Below, piece after piece: positions 9,083 to 18,678 of a stretch of 39,238 bases of DNA. Source of the DNA: Mycobacterium sp. 1465703.0 (GTDB taxonomy: Bacteria; Actinomycetota; Actinomycetes; Mycobacteriales; Mycobacteriaceae); contig NZ_LZKU01000037.1 in assembly GCF_001672975.1 (NCBI RefSeq), positions 1-39,238 of the forward strand, written 5' to 3'. The notes under the pieces are model-generated. The model worked only from the letters and a program-made list of their open reading frames with translations, was not told the DNA's origin and did no database searches. The position numbers and the translations under genes were made by a program. Within the stretch, counting starts at the first letter, position 1, and every line of letters begins with the position of its first letter.

Positions 9083-9362
9083 TCGTTATGCCGCGAGGGG
9101 TCTTGCGGTACGGGCCTGATGATTGGGAACAGCGGCCGGTGTTCAACTCGTGCCGCGTGACCGGCTAGGCGACCGGTGCGGAAACGAAACCTTCTGTGTG
9201 CGCGGCTAATTCAGCGCCCATCAATCCTGGTCACCCCAGTGTGGTCCGCTGATCTGCGGGAACTGCCGGATTCGATGCGGCCGCGCGCTACTCGATGTCA
9301 CCTCGTTGACGACCACCAAGGTGAAGTAGTGTCACCGCAATCCGCAGCATGCCAACCCGGCG

Positions 9363-11963
9363 TCAGCCGGTTTTGTTGACCGCAACGATGGCCGCCAGTT
9401 CGTCGCGGTCTGAGATGTCGAGTTTGATGCAGGCGCGATATATGTGGCCTTCGACGGTGCGCACGGACACTGTCAGCTTGTCGGCGATCTCGCGGTTGGA
9501 CAGGCCTTCGGCGATCAAGGCCGCGATCTCACGTTCCCGAGAGCTGATCGGAAGGGGGCGGGCCGCAGCCCGGATCGCCGGTGTGGTCGCGCCGCCGCAT
9601 ACCGCCGCCAATCGCAGTGCCCGAGCCGCGACTTCGGTGGTGTGTCGGTTGTGGCCGCTGCGCTCATACAGCACGACGGCTTGGGCGGCGGCGTCCGCCG
9701 CCGAAAGCAACAGCCCCGCGTTCTCGAAGTCGATGCTCACCGCGTCCAGAGCGCGTGGATCGGACCCGGCTACCGCCGCTGCGTGGCGGGCATACAGTGC
9801 GGCCGGCGCACCATCGATCTGTTTGGCCAGCGCGCTCAGTCGAGCGGCGACGGTGCGGTCTCCAAAGCGGGCCGCGTGGTGCAGGGCCTCGGCTTCGACG
9901 GCGTACTGGCCCGCTCGGCGGGCGCTGTCGGCGGCGGCACGGGCCAGGTCGATACCGGTGCGTTCGCCGCCCCGTCCGGCGGCCAGCCAGGCCCTGGCGA
10001 TCGTCGCCATCGGCTCGTGGAGGGCCAAGTGCGGACCGCTGTGTTCGTTCGCGTCGGCCAGAACCCGCTCAGCGTCGGCGGTGCGGCCCAATCCGGCGTA
10101 CGCCCGGGCCAACAACAGCCGACCCGGCAACCGCCACGGCAACGAGTTCTCGGCGTTGAGCGCGGCGAGCGCTTGCTCAATTGAGGTGATGGCTTCAAGG
10201 AACGTCCCGCGGTAGGTAGCGACCACCCCCGCCATGATCTTCGCGATCGCCCAGCCTACGAATTGTCCCTGTGAGGAGAACCGACTGTAGTCAGCGACCC
10301 GCCGGTCGGCCAGATCTAGTCTGCCGGTGTGGGTCAGCGCCAGGATGTCGCCGTAACGGATCATCCACCGGATCATGCCGTCGGTGGGCTTCTGCTCGGT
10401 GCGACACCGTGCGGCGATCGGTTCGAAATCGGCGCCGCGGCCTGCGACGGGCATGGCCAGGCCGGCAGCGAACGCCGCGAAGTCGATGGCCTGAATTGGC
10501 GCCGCGGCGTCGGCCAGTACTGCCTCGGCGGCGGCGATGCCGTCTTCAACCTGGTTCTGGTGCACCGCTATCGCTGCCCCGGTGGCCTCGACGACGAGGC
10601 GCAGCGCGGGTTGGGTGACGCGCTCGCGCATCAGGGAGAGGATCTGGTGAGCCTCGGCTATTTCTCCCATCGACCAGAACAGCGTGGACAGCCGCGGGAT
10701 GCCCCAGAGGACGAGTTGCAACTCATCGAGATCCTCGGGGTTGAACTGTGCCAGGATCGCGTCGGCTTCACCCGGTCTTCCCTGCCACAGCACCGCCCGG
10801 GAGAGCAACTCGCCGGCACGTAGCCCATCACCGTGCTCAAACGCGCTGCGCGCCAAGCGTTCCCCAAGTGGAAGGTTGGCTAAGAAGACGGCGTCCTTAG
10901 CGGCGGCGACCAGCAGAGCGTTGTCGGCGACCTGGTCGCTGTCGACGGAAAGTTGCGCCAGCCGAATGCGATCCGCCGCAGAGGTGATGTCCCGGACCGC
11001 CAGCACCGACACGATGTCGCCCCGCAGCTTTCTTGCCGAGGCGGTTCCGGTACGGCGACGCATCACGTCCCCGTACAGCGGATGGCTAATGCGGGCATTG
11101 AGCGTTTGTCCGTCCCGCACGATGCGAATCAGGCCTTGCAGTTCGGCGGCGTCGACGGCTTCTTCACCAGCCAGCTCGACCAGCGCATCGAGGTCGAGCG
11201 GCTCGCAGAAGGCCAGAAACCTCAACGCGCCGAGTGCCGCGCCGCCGGCGTGATCAAGCCGGCTTTCCAGCAGTTCGGCTAGCCCGGAAGAGACGGCTGT
11301 GGGTCCGCGCAACTGCCAGACCCCGTCCACCTCGGTCAGGGTTTGGGCTTCTATTGCACCCTCGACCATGTGTCGCAGGAACAATGGATTGCCGCCGGAA
11401 GCCGACCACATGACGTCGGCGGACAGGCCCTCCAGGGTGCCGCCGAGCACCGATTCGACGAGTTTAATGCTCTGCTCCTTCGACAGCGGCTCCAAATCGA
11501 ACCGCTGCAGATAGGAGTCCTTCCATAAGGAGGTGACCGCATCGGGCACGGCCTCGCCGCTGCGGACGGTCGCGACGATGCGCCCGGTCCGCTCGACGGC
11601 GATATGGTGCAACAGCGTCGCCGAGAGCTGGTCGAGCAGATGCGCGTCGTCGACGCCGATCACCGGATCGGCACCGGCGAGGATGTTTTCGCGCGCCGCC
11701 GCGAGCAGAGCGATGGGGTCACGGGCGCTCGAGGCACCCACCCACTGCAGGAACGCGCCGAGTGGGATCGCTTGAGAGGACTCGGTGCACGCGGCCCAGT
11801 GCACGGCCGAGGGCAGCGTGTCGGTGACCGAACGGGCAAGCGTCGTCTTACCGACTCCGGCAGGACCGATGAGCACCACGCCGCGCTGCTCATCACCGGT
11901 GAGCGCAGCGCGGATTGTTTGCTGCTCGACCGGGCGTTCGAGCAACTGCCACCGGCTGCTCAT
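9363..11963 (-). CDS. LAL-type LuxR transcriptional regulator with AAA ATPase domain
   Basis: An 866-aa regulator of the large ATP-binding LuxR (LAL/MalT-like) class. Walker A is GPAGVGKTTLA near residue 32, Walker B is VIGVDDAHLLD near 105. The middle is a long helical region, probably TPR-like (for example RLLLARAYAGLGRTADAERVL). The C-terminus is a LuxR helix-turn-helix (SSREREIAALIAEGLSNREI, then ADKLTVSVRTVEGHIYRACI). The start at 11963 is preferred over the longer ORF because sequence before it is not domain-like and because TAGACT at 11972-11977 could be the -10 of a leaderless transcript starting at this ATG. The gene sits in the middle of the island whose promoters carry GTAG-N4-CTAC palindromes, so it is the obvious candidate to bind them. 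The inducing ligand is unknown. Confidence 0.9.
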   Translation of the reverse strand: MSSRWQLLERPVEQQTIRAALTGDEQRGVVLIGPAGVGKTTLARSVTDTLPSAVHWAACTESSQAIPLGAFLQWVGASSARDPIALLAAARENILAGADPVIGVDDAHLLDQLSATLLHHIAVERTGRIVATVRSGEAVPDAVTSLWKDSYLQRFDLEPLSKEQSIKLVESVLGGTLEGLSADVMWSASGGNPLFLRHMVEGAIEAQTLTEVDGVWQLRGPTAVSSGLAELLESRLDHAGGAALGALRFLAFCEPLDLDALVELAGEEAVDAAELQGLIRIVRDGQTLNARISHPLYGDVMRRRTGTASARKLRGDIVSVLAVRDITSAADRIRLAQLSVDSDQVADNALLVAAAKDAVFLANLPLGERLARSAFEHGDGLRAGELLSRAVLWQGRPGEADAILAQFNPEDLDELQLVLWGIPRLSTLFWSMGEIAEAHQILSLMRERVTQPALRLVVEATGAAIAVHQNQVEDGIAAAEAVLADAAAPIQAIDFAAFAAGLAMPVAGRGADFEPIAARCRTEQKPTDGMIRWMIRYGDILALTHTGRLDLADRRVADYSRFSSQGQFVGWAIAKIMAGVVATYRGTFLEAITSIEQALAALNAENSLPWRLPGRLLLARAYAGLGRTADAERVLADANEHSGPHLALHEPMATIARAWLAAGRGGERTGIDLARAAADSARRAGQYAVEAEALHHAARFGDRTVAARLSALAKQIDGAPAALYARHAAAVAGSDPRALDAVSIDFENAGLLLSAADAAAQAVVLYERSGHNRHTTEVAARALRLAAVCGGATTPAIRAAARPLPISSREREIAALIAEGLSNREIADKLTVSVRTVEGHIYRACIKLDISDRDELAAIVAVNKTG

Positions 11964-12090
11964 GTATGGGAAGTCTAGGGCTGTCCCCAGGCCGGCGCCG
12001 GGTGAAATCGCCGTTGAATGCAAATTCCGGCTGCGGAGCCTCGCCGACACTGCCGGGGTTCGGGGCATGCCGGTGTGTGAGTCGGCGCGC

Positions 12091-15024
12091 TCACTGGGGG
12101 AGGTCAGCGACCGTCGGTTCGAGGGGGCGGACATGGTTCTTGTCATGGCGGAAGGTGCTGGAAGCTTCGTAGACCTTGAGCTTGAGGCGGTTGATGGGGC
12201 CTAGCGGGCGGTGTGCGGCCAGGCCGCGCCACGAGTTGTAGGACAATACGTCGTCGCCGAACCGGCGCCGGTCGGGGGAGTCCGGATTCTGTTGCTGGTA
12301 GCGGAGTTTCGCAACCCCGATGTGGGGACTGAGTTCTTCCGGCCACGGCACGGTCGCGTCCTCGATGGGCATCCTGGCCAGGTCGGTGCACAGCTGAGCG
12401 CGCAACTCGAATTCGGCGCTGTCAGTGGCGAAGAAGTCGAATACTTGGCTGCGGTAGGCGTCGTAGCCGGTTTCGGCCGGAAGCGGCTGGCCCGCCAGTG
12501 TCGTCACCGACTCCGACAGCGGCACGATCTCGAATTTGGCGACGTGCTCGCCCCACCGGATGGGGGCCGACGAATAGAAGTTCTGGCCCAGGATGTGGGT
12601 GTTGGGCTCGATGAAGATCTCCACGGCATTGGGCAGTGCCACTCCCACCCGGCCCAGGACGGATTTGGCACGCGTGAGCAGCGCACCCACCGCGGTCAGC
12701 GCGGGATCGGACAGGCGAGCCAACAGCCATGCCAGGGGCATGCCGCGCCGCAGGTAAGCCCGCACGTCAGCGAAGGGGAATTCGCGATGGGTTACCAACA
12801 GGAAGTCCTGGGTCGCGGCATCATCGTCGGCCAGGATGCGCTGGCCGGGTTCGTCCAGGAGCACTTTGATCGCCAGGCCGTGTACTCCGCGTATCTGGTC
12901 GCTTCGGATCACCCCGGAGGTGGTCGACAGCCGGGTGATCACCGGATAGCTTCGTGGCTGCGCGAACAGGCCCTGAGCCAGCTCGGGTGGCAGATCGGGA
13001 TAAACCACGAGCTCGCCTCGTAGCACAGCCAGCGTCTTGGCATGGGCATCGCGCAGGCCGTGATGGAACTTCTTGTACGCCCATTCGTTGTTTCCGCGCA
13101 ACGCCTTCACGATCGCGTCGATCTCGCGATCCTCCTCGGCGCCGGGCTGTTCGAGGGCGTCGCTGTAGGGGACGTAAGTAGGTTCTGGGCCCGGTGGCGG
13201 TGGATAGCGGCGCGTCGTCGTAGGCGCCGGGGACATCCGGGTCCACGGCCGTGCAGGTGTTCTGGGCCACGGGGCGAACGGATTGCGCACCGAGCGCAGG
13301 GTGGGTTCCAGGGCCGGGAAATGCCGCAGCAGCAGCGTGCGCATAGAATTGGTCTGCACCCATGTCATGCCGGCCTCGGTGTACATCGCCGGGGTGAAAT
13401 CGGTGGTAAAGAACCGGTCGCTGCGCAGGCGACGGGAGGCCATCAAGATGAAGATCCGAAACGCGGTGTCGCTGAACCCGAAGCCCGGTGGTTTGGGCTC
13501 GGCGTATAGGCCGATCATCAGGTCGACGCGCTCGACGTCGCCGTAGATGTCGCGCAGCTCCTGGGCCCACACCGGGTTATCGGTGAGGTCTTCGAAGGTG
13601 GCGGCGGGCTTGAGTCGCAGCATCCGCCGAAAGGCGTTGTAGCGCGGCACGCCCCGTTCCCGGATCCGCAGGATGTCAGCGGCGGCCAGGTCGATGGGGA
13701 TGTCGTTGACCCGGTGGAAGTCCTGGAGGTGGATAGGAAAGTTGTGCAACGTAATCTGGCCCGGATGGGCCACGCCCAACGAGTAGAACCAGTCGTCGGT
13801 CTCCCATTGCGCCAGGCGCTCGCGGACCTGGGGCTGCGCCAAATCCGGTAATTCGTAGTGCGCCAGCTCCTGATCGTCTCTCAGTGAGCGCACGACGTAG
13901 TCGTCGGGGATCAGTGGATGCATGCGGTAGACCGCGACGAACTCCTCGGTGAGCGAGTACGGCACACCGTCGTGGTCGGTGGGTGATCCGGGGATACCCT
14001 GTAGCACCTCGTTGGGAGTGATGCGACCGTAGCGGTCCTCGAAGTGCTGACCGAGCACCCCAAACCAGTTGGCTCGCATCGCCGATTCGGTGGTGGGGTG
14101 GGCGATGATCGCCGGGGTCCACTCCAGGGTGTGGATCTTCGCCATCAGCGCGGAATTGACCAGGCGGGCTTTGTCGTAGAGCTGTTGATCGCTCATCTGG
14201 GGATAGTGCCGATGGAGCTCGCGGCAGATGGCGTTGTGCTCGCGCAGAAACAGGGAGTGCAGTAGGGCCAGCCCGACCCAGAAGTTGGCCCTGACCGCCC
14301 CGTGCGGATCGAGGTAGGTCTCGAGCTTCTCCGGATGCAAGCCGACGTCGTCGATCTTGACCTGCCCTAGCTGCCCGGTGCGCAGTCCGTCCGCGAATCC
14401 GCTTGTGTTGCCGTAGATCTGGGATCCGTCCCACCAGTGGGTGTCCTGGGTGACGAAGGTGGGTGGGCCGGAGGCGTCCGGGCTGGGGTCCGGTGTGGTC
14501 CGTTTGATCGTCATTGGCGATTCCGGCCACAGATCGGAGGCCGCGACGGGGATCTGCCAGGGCGCCTCGTCGGTGGTGCCGTGGCTGAACCAGTCATGAA
14601 CCTCGAATTGGATCCATGCGGCGGCCAGAAGGTTCAGCGTGGACGCCGGTTTGAAGCTGTCACGGGCGAGCAGTCGCCGGCTGATCACGCGCGGGTTGGG
14701 TTCGAGTATGCGATCGGGCTCTTCGGGATAGGTCAAGCCGGTGGCGACATTTCGGCCGAATCGGCTGCCCAGGGCACCCATTAGCGGGTATTGCAGGTCG
14801 TTGTTCGTGCCGTCGAGAGTGCGCGCGTCACGGCAGGAAGCAACCCCATTACCACCGGGCGGGTGGTCGTCAGGTCCACGGCCGGTGTCATACAGATTTT
14901 TTTCGCGCAACTGCTCTCGCAATCCGATGAGGACCGCGAGTCCCACAGGCGTGGGAAGCCGAAACCATCCGATCCATCGGTCGGTCATCTCTGCTACTCG
15001 CGCCAGCCGATCGGTGAGCATCAT
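12091..15024 (-). CDS. alpha-dioxygenase fused to catalase-like domain
   Basis: A 977-aa two-domain haem protein. Residues 1 to about 580 match plant fatty-acid alpha-dioxygenase (PIOX): distal histidine 143 in WIQFEVHDWF, WWDGSQIYGN, MAKIHTLEWT, MRANWFGVLG, and GVPYSLTEEFVAVYRMH with the radical tyrosine 366 and proximal histidine 369. Alpha-dioxygenases add oxygen at C-2 of fatty acids, giving 2-hydroperoxides. After a Pro-rich linker (about 582-626) comes a catalase-related domain of the y4iL-like type: distal histidine 661 in AHAKTLAVLRGEL, YPVITRLSTTSG, then SYNSWRGLAAHRPLGPINR. The usual catalase proximal motif (R-x-x-x-Y) is not obvious. The second domain may process the hydroperoxide, by analogy with coral lipoxygenase-allene oxide synthase fusions; that is inference. 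The start at 15024 has GGAGG five bases upstream. Confidence 0.88.
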   Translation of the reverse strand: MMLTDRLARVAEMTDRWIGWFRLPTPVGLAVLIGLREQLREKNLYDTGRGPDDHPPGGNGVASCRDARTLDGTNNDLQYPLMGALGSRFGRNVATGLTYPEEPDRILEPNPRVISRRLLARDSFKPASTLNLLAAAWIQFEVHDWFSHGTTDEAPWQIPVAASDLWPESPMTIKRTTPDPSPDASGPPTFVTQDTHWWDGSQIYGNTSGFADGLRTGQLGQVKIDDVGLHPEKLETYLDPHGAVRANFWVGLALLHSLFLREHNAICRELHRHYPQMSDQQLYDKARLVNSALMAKIHTLEWTPAIIAHPTTESAMRANWFGVLGQHFEDRYGRITPNEVLQGIPGSPTDHDGVPYSLTEEFVAVYRMHPLIPDDYVVRSLRDDQELAHYELPDLAQPQVRERLAQWETDDWFYSLGVAHPGQITLHNFPIHLQDFHRVNDIPIDLAAADILRIRERGVPRYNAFRRMLRLKPAATFEDLTDNPVWAQELRDIYGDVERVDLMIGLYAEPKPPGFGFSDTAFRIFILMASRRLRSDRFFTTDFTPAMYTEAGMTWVQTNSMRTLLLRHFPALEPTLRSVRNPFAPWPRTPARPWTRMSPAPTTTRRYPPPPGPEPTYVPYSDALEQPGAEEDREIDAIVKALRGNNEWAYKKFHHGLRDAHAKTLAVLRGELVVYPDLPPELAQGLFAQPRSYPVITRLSTTSGVIRSDQIRGVHGLAIKVLLDEPGQRILADDDAATQDFLLVTHREFPFADVRAYLRRGMPLAWLLARLSDPALTAVGALLTRAKSVLGRVGVALPNAVEIFIEPNTHILGQNFYSSAPIRWGEHVAKFEIVPLSESVTTLAGQPLPAETGYDAYRSQVFDFFATDSAEFELRAQLCTDLARMPIEDATVPWPEELSPHIGVAKLRYQQQNPDSPDRRRFGDDVLSYNSWRGLAAHRPLGPINRLKLKVYEASSTFRHDKNHVRPLEPTVADLPQ

Positions 15025-15395
15025 GTTCGCCTCCACATAACGGCTCCGTGGTAGCTGAAGCTGCAGTGGACACTAACAGTTCGTCGGACGTGGGGCTGGT
15101 GGTTGCGCTGGATGGTGGTGAACATCCATCGCTCGCGTCGGGCAACGCCGGCGCCCGTCCCGTGCGGCGACGAGGGCCGCGCGGCGGCCGGACATCTTGA
15201 GTGGCAGCGCAAAGGAGGAGGGATGAGGGGAGGCGCGCAGCGGCCAAAGATTTTCGCAGCATCGAGCATTCGAGGAGCTGGCAGCGTCAGCGCCTGGCAG
15301 CCGCGCCATCGTTTCGGTGACTCCATGCGTCTCCCTTCGGGCCTATCCGCAACGCGCGGCGACGCGAACGTTAACGGCGAATTGGCAGGGGTGCA
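15025..15395. other. intergenic region upstream of alpha-dioxygenase, no confident gene
   Basis: Together with 15414-15734 this forms a roughly 700-base divergent spacer between the dioxygenase and the subtilase. Several overlapping short ORFs exist in different frames but none has mycobacterial third-position bias throughout. The only notable elements are the two palindromes at 15396-15413 and 15484-15495. Confidence 0.5.
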
Positions 15396-15413
15396 CGGGT
15401 AGTCGACTACCCG
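15396..15413. promoter_or_regulatory. 18-base perfect palindrome, GTAG-N4-CTAC copy 2
   Basis: CGGGTAGTCGACTACCCG is a perfect 18-base palindrome, the longest of the four island sites. It lies in the divergent spacer, 372 bases from the dioxygenase start and 322 from the subtilase start. Its centre is 85 bases from that of copy 3, close to eight helical turns, so bound proteins would face the same side of the DNA. Confidence 0.7.
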
Positions 15414-15483
15414 ATGGCTCCCCGCCGTCCGGTGCCACCTGCGATCGAGTGAATGATCAACGGCCAGTTGCGACACAGATGGA

Positions 15484-15495
15484 GTAGCCGACTAC
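15484..15495. promoter_or_regulatory. GTAG-N4-CTAC palindrome, copy 3
   Basis: GTAGCCGACTAC, followed by CCG as in copy 2, so the right half-site GACTACCCG is identical between the two. It lies 240 bases upstream of the subtilase start. It is probably bound with copy 2 by the same dimeric regulator. Confidence 0.6.
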
Positions 15496-15734
15496 CCGTG
15501 AAACCGGCGCCGCTGAGCGCGATCATCGAGGCCGGCCAATCTCCATCGCAAAACCCGAACTACCTGTAAGGATCACTGGTGGTAAACGAAACGCCGTCTG
15601 AGTTGCCGTGGCGGTAACCGCCGCGTGGCGGGGTCACCTCAACGGTCCCTCGGCGCGGGTGTTTCGACGCGGCCGATCGGTGAGAGGAGAAGCCATGTCG
15701 ATCGGACAGATCTTTGTAGTAGCAGGGTGCGGCG

Positions 15735-17255
15735 ATGCAAGCCGGTGAGCCCCGCCGGGCAGTGACCAATTCGTTGATCAGTCCCCTCGCGGTGCGGACC
15801 CCAGACGAGCTGACGCCTCAACAAATGCAGATGACGGTGACTCATGTCGATGACGACACGAACGTCACCACTCGTATGGTGCTTCTCGAGTTGCGGTTCA
15901 ACCCCGGCGACAACCCAAAGGCAGTAAACGATCGGTTCAAAAAGCTCTGGGACACCGTGTTTTCGGGTGCCTCGGCACCCCCGCGCCCGACCGTGATCGC
16001 CCGACATTACTGGCGCTGCGTGCTGAGCAGCGAGCAGATGCGGGCGCTGGCCACCGCCGACGTCGCAGCGGCCGAAAGTAGCACCCCGCCGGGTGTCCCG
16101 TCGATCTACCGCATCTGGCCCGACTATGTGATGCGTGGTCACCTGGACCGCTCGGTCACCACGGTCAAAGCTGACGCCGCCGTGCGAACCTACGGCTGCG
16201 GTGGCAGCGGCATCGTGTGGGCGGTACTGGATTCCGGTATCGACTCCAAACATCCGCACTTCGCTCGCTACGGCAACCTCACCGATCCGCTGGTGAAGCG
16301 GTGGCACCGCGACTTCACTGTCGGCAACACGACGCGCGGTGGGCCACTGACTGACGTCCATGGTCATGGGACGCACGTCGCCGGCATCATCGCCGGCGTA
16401 GCGCCCGATGACGAGAAACTGCTGATCGCCTCCAACGAACCCACCGATCAAGACCTGCCGCGGTGGGCACTGCGCACCCTGGAACCGGGAACCACGCTGA
16501 GCGGGGTAGCTCCGCAGACCAAACTCGTCAGCCTCAAAGTGCTTGATGATGACGGCAATACAGTGTCCAGCGCGGTGCTCGATGCGATCGACTGGGTGCG
16601 CCGAATCAATTCCGGCGGCCGCACCGTTCAGATTCACGGCGTGAATCTTTCGCTGGGTTCGGATTGGCCGCCTTCGGACTGCGCGGCCGGGCAAAGCCCG
16701 ATCTGTCGTGAACTTGATCTGCTCGCCGCCACCGGGGTGGTGGTCGTGGTGAGTGCGGGCAACGCTGGCGCCGCCGGAACCCTGAGTGGACCGAGCAGCG
16801 ACGTGCGGGGCCAGCTGTCCACCATCACCGATCCGGGCAATGCGGCCTCGGCGATCACGGTGGGTTCGGTCCATCGCTACAAGCCGCACACCTATGGCGT
16901 CAGTTTCGACTCCTCCAAGGGGCCTACCCTCGATGGGCGTAAGAAGCCGGACCTGGTGGCGCCGGGTGAGCGCATCACCTCGGCCGCAACGGGTTCGTTC
17001 GTTGCGGGCGTGGATGTGCTGGCGCCGCATGACACCAAGCACTTGGCCCGCTATCGCGAGGACAGCGGAACATCGATGGCGGCTGCGCACGTGTCGGGTG
17101 CGATCTCCGCATTCATGTCGGCTCGCACCGAATACATCGGACAGCCGCAACTGATCAAGCAGCTGCTCATGGACAGCGCCACCGATCTGGGGCGCCACGA
17201 GTTCTATCAAGGCGCGGGTCTGATCGACCTGATGCGCGCCCTGTCCAATGTCTAA
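15735..17255 (+). CDS. subtilisin-family (S8) serine protease, no signal peptide
   Basis: A 506-aa subtilase with a complete triad: Asp166 (VLDSGID), His211 (HGHGTHVAG) and Ser447 (SGTSMAAAHVSG), plus oxyanion Asn343 (SAGNAG). The first 150 residues are unassigned and may act as a prodomain or a substrate-binding region (LLELRFNPGDNP, VIARHYWRCVLSSEQM). No signal peptide or membrane anchor is seen, unlike the mycosins of type VII secretion, so it is probably cytosolic or exported by another route. It is followed after 19 bases by an alpha/beta-hydrolase gene, so the two are likely co-transcribed. Two palindromic sites upstream place it in the proposed LuxR-controlled set. The substrate is unknown. 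Confidence 0.9.
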   Translation: MQAGEPRRAVTNSLISPLAVRTPDELTPQQMQMTVTHVDDDTNVTTRMVLLELRFNPGDNPKAVNDRFKKLWDTVFSGASAPPRPTVIARHYWRCVLSSEQMRALATADVAAAESSTPPGVPSIYRIWPDYVMRGHLDRSVTTVKADAAVRTYGCGGSGIVWAVLDSGIDSKHPHFARYGNLTDPLVKRWHRDFTVGNTTRGGPLTDVHGHGTHVAGIIAGVAPDDEKLLIASNEPTDQDLPRWALRTLEPGTTLSGVAPQTKLVSLKVLDDDGNTVSSAVLDAIDWVRRINSGGRTVQIHGVNLSLGSDWPPSDCAAGQSPICRELDLLAATGVVVVVSAGNAGAAGTLSGPSSDVRGQLSTITDPGNAASAITVGSVHRYKPHTYGVSFDSSKGPTLDGRKKPDLVAPGERITSAATGSFVAGVDVLAPHDTKHLARYREDSGTSMAAAHVSGAISAFMSARTEYIGQPQLIKQLLMDSATDLGRHEFYQGAGLIDLMRALSNV

Positions 17256-17274
17256 ATGATGCGGAGGCTACGCG

Positions 17275-18546
17275 ATGACCACTATTCACGGATTGCCCTA
17301 CTACGAAGCGGATTTCAACGCTGACGGCAGTCTCAACACCGCCACCGGCGGCGGCTCCGGCGGCCTGCCCGAGGCGATCGCCGCGGGCGGCATCACCGAC
17401 CTGTTCGTGTTCTCCCACGGCTGGAACAACGGCGTCGACTCCGCCCGCGACCTCTACGTGGCGATGTTCGGGCTGCTCGCCGACCAGCTCGGTCCCCGGG
17501 TGGCTACCAGCGCCGCCGCCGGCATCATCTGGCCATCACTGCTCTTCCCCGACGACGATCCCACCACCGCCAAGCCGGTGCCCTCCACCGGCGCCGAACT
17601 GGCAACCGCTTTGAGTCCCGCTTTTCCCGACCAACAGCAGGACCTGGCCACCATGGGCGCACTGCTGGATCAAGGGCCCCAGGACCCCGACAAGCTGAAC
17701 GAGTTCCACACGTTGGCCAGCACGTTGGTGACGACCCAGTCCGACGCGGTCGAGGACCACGGTGAAAATGCCTTCGTCAAGGATCCAACTGCGACCGTAT
17801 TGGCCTACGCCGGAGCAATGGCACCCAAGGCCGGGAGCGGGGCCATGGGCGGTGCCAATGTCTTCACCACGATGTGGTCCGGCGCCCGGGAGGTACTGCG
17901 CACCCTGAGTTACTACGAGATGAAAAACCGTGCCGGCGTGGTGGGCCAGCAGGGGTTGGGCCCACTGCTGGCCGACTTGGCGCAGCGCGACGCCGCGCTG
18001 CGAATTCATTTGATGGGGCACAGTTTTGGCGCGCGGCTGGTGTCCTACGCGCTGGCCGGACTAGGCAACGGGCATACCGGCGCAAACAGTCCAGTGAAGT
18101 CACTGACTTTGATCCAGGGTGCCTTCTCCCACTTCGCTTTCGCCGCCAACTTGCCGTTCAACCCGGGCCGCTCCGGTTCCCTGTCCGGCTACGGCGACCG
18201 GGTCGACGGGCCATTGCTGTCGACATTCACCGCCGCCGACCGCGCCGTCGGATGGTGGTATCCGACGGCGAGCATGCTGAGCCGCCAAGACAGCGAGACC
18301 GCCGCCGACTTGACCTACCGGTGGGGAGCGATGGGCCATGACGGATACCAGCGCGATCCGGCCCCGGCGGTCGTTCCGCTGGCGCCGGTGGGTTCGCCGT
18401 ACGAGTTCGTGCCCGGCGAGTTCTACGCTCTGGACAGCAACCGGATCATCTGTGCGAACCAGTCGGCTTTCAGCGGCGCGCACAGTGACATCCGCCATCC
18501 CGAGGTGTTATGGGCGGTCGTCAATGCGGCGGGACTGAATGCCTGA
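17275..18546 (+). CDS. alpha/beta-hydrolase fold protein
   Basis: A 423-aa protein with the nucleophile elbow GHSFG (Ser250, in LMGHSFGARLVS) and an upstream HGWNNG at 49-54 in the position of the oxyanion-hole strand of alpha/beta-hydrolases. A likely catalytic histidine lies near the C-terminus (GAHSDIRHPEVLW). A large insertion (about residues 90-240) separates the two motifs and could be a lid. No signal peptide is seen. GGAGG lies about eight bases before the ATG at 17275. It is the second gene of the subtilase unit. Lipase, esterase or thioesterase activity are all possible; I do not recognise a closer family. Confidence 0.75.
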   Translation: MTTIHGLPYYEADFNADGSLNTATGGGSGGLPEAIAAGGITDLFVFSHGWNNGVDSARDLYVAMFGLLADQLGPRVATSAAAGIIWPSLLFPDDDPTTAKPVPSTGAELATALSPAFPDQQQDLATMGALLDQGPQDPDKLNEFHTLASTLVTTQSDAVEDHGENAFVKDPTATVLAYAGAMAPKAGSGAMGGANVFTTMWSGAREVLRTLSYYEMKNRAGVVGQQGLGPLLADLAQRDAALRIHLMGHSFGARLVSYALAGLGNGHTGANSPVKSLTLIQGAFSHFAFAANLPFNPGRSGSLSGYGDRVDGPLLSTFTAADRAVGWWYPTASMLSRQDSETAADLTYRWGAMGHDGYQRDPAPAVVPLAPVGSPYEFVPGEFYALDSNRIICANQSAFSGAHSDIRHPEVLWAVVNAAGLNA

Positions 18547-18678
18547 ATCATGTGCCGAAGGCGAGACCGCAAGTTTCGCCATCCTGGCCGTGCGCGAACG
18601 TCCTTACCGCAGCGACGCAGCAGAGCTTCGTCCGCACGGCCGTGCCACGGGGCGCTGCCTGGTCGATCGGCGAACTGA

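Noticed and set aside
9287..9340. Inverted repeat-like elements (CTACT...CACCT / AGGTG...AGTAG) after the regulator gene
   Set aside because: Arms are short and unequally spaced, with no U-tract; not enough for a terminator or operator call.
11964..12146. N-terminal extension of the LuxR-type regulator to 12146
   Set aside because: The extra 61 residues overlap the end of the dioxygenase gene, are not domain-like, and a -10 hexamer fits a start at 11963.
15021..15326. 101-codon minus-strand ORF with a GGGAGA-like site upstream, whose stop overlaps the dioxygenase start
   Set aside because: The first half has poor third-position GC (many CCT, AAA, GCT codons) and the sequence has no protein-like pattern. 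The overlap is probably chance within the leader.
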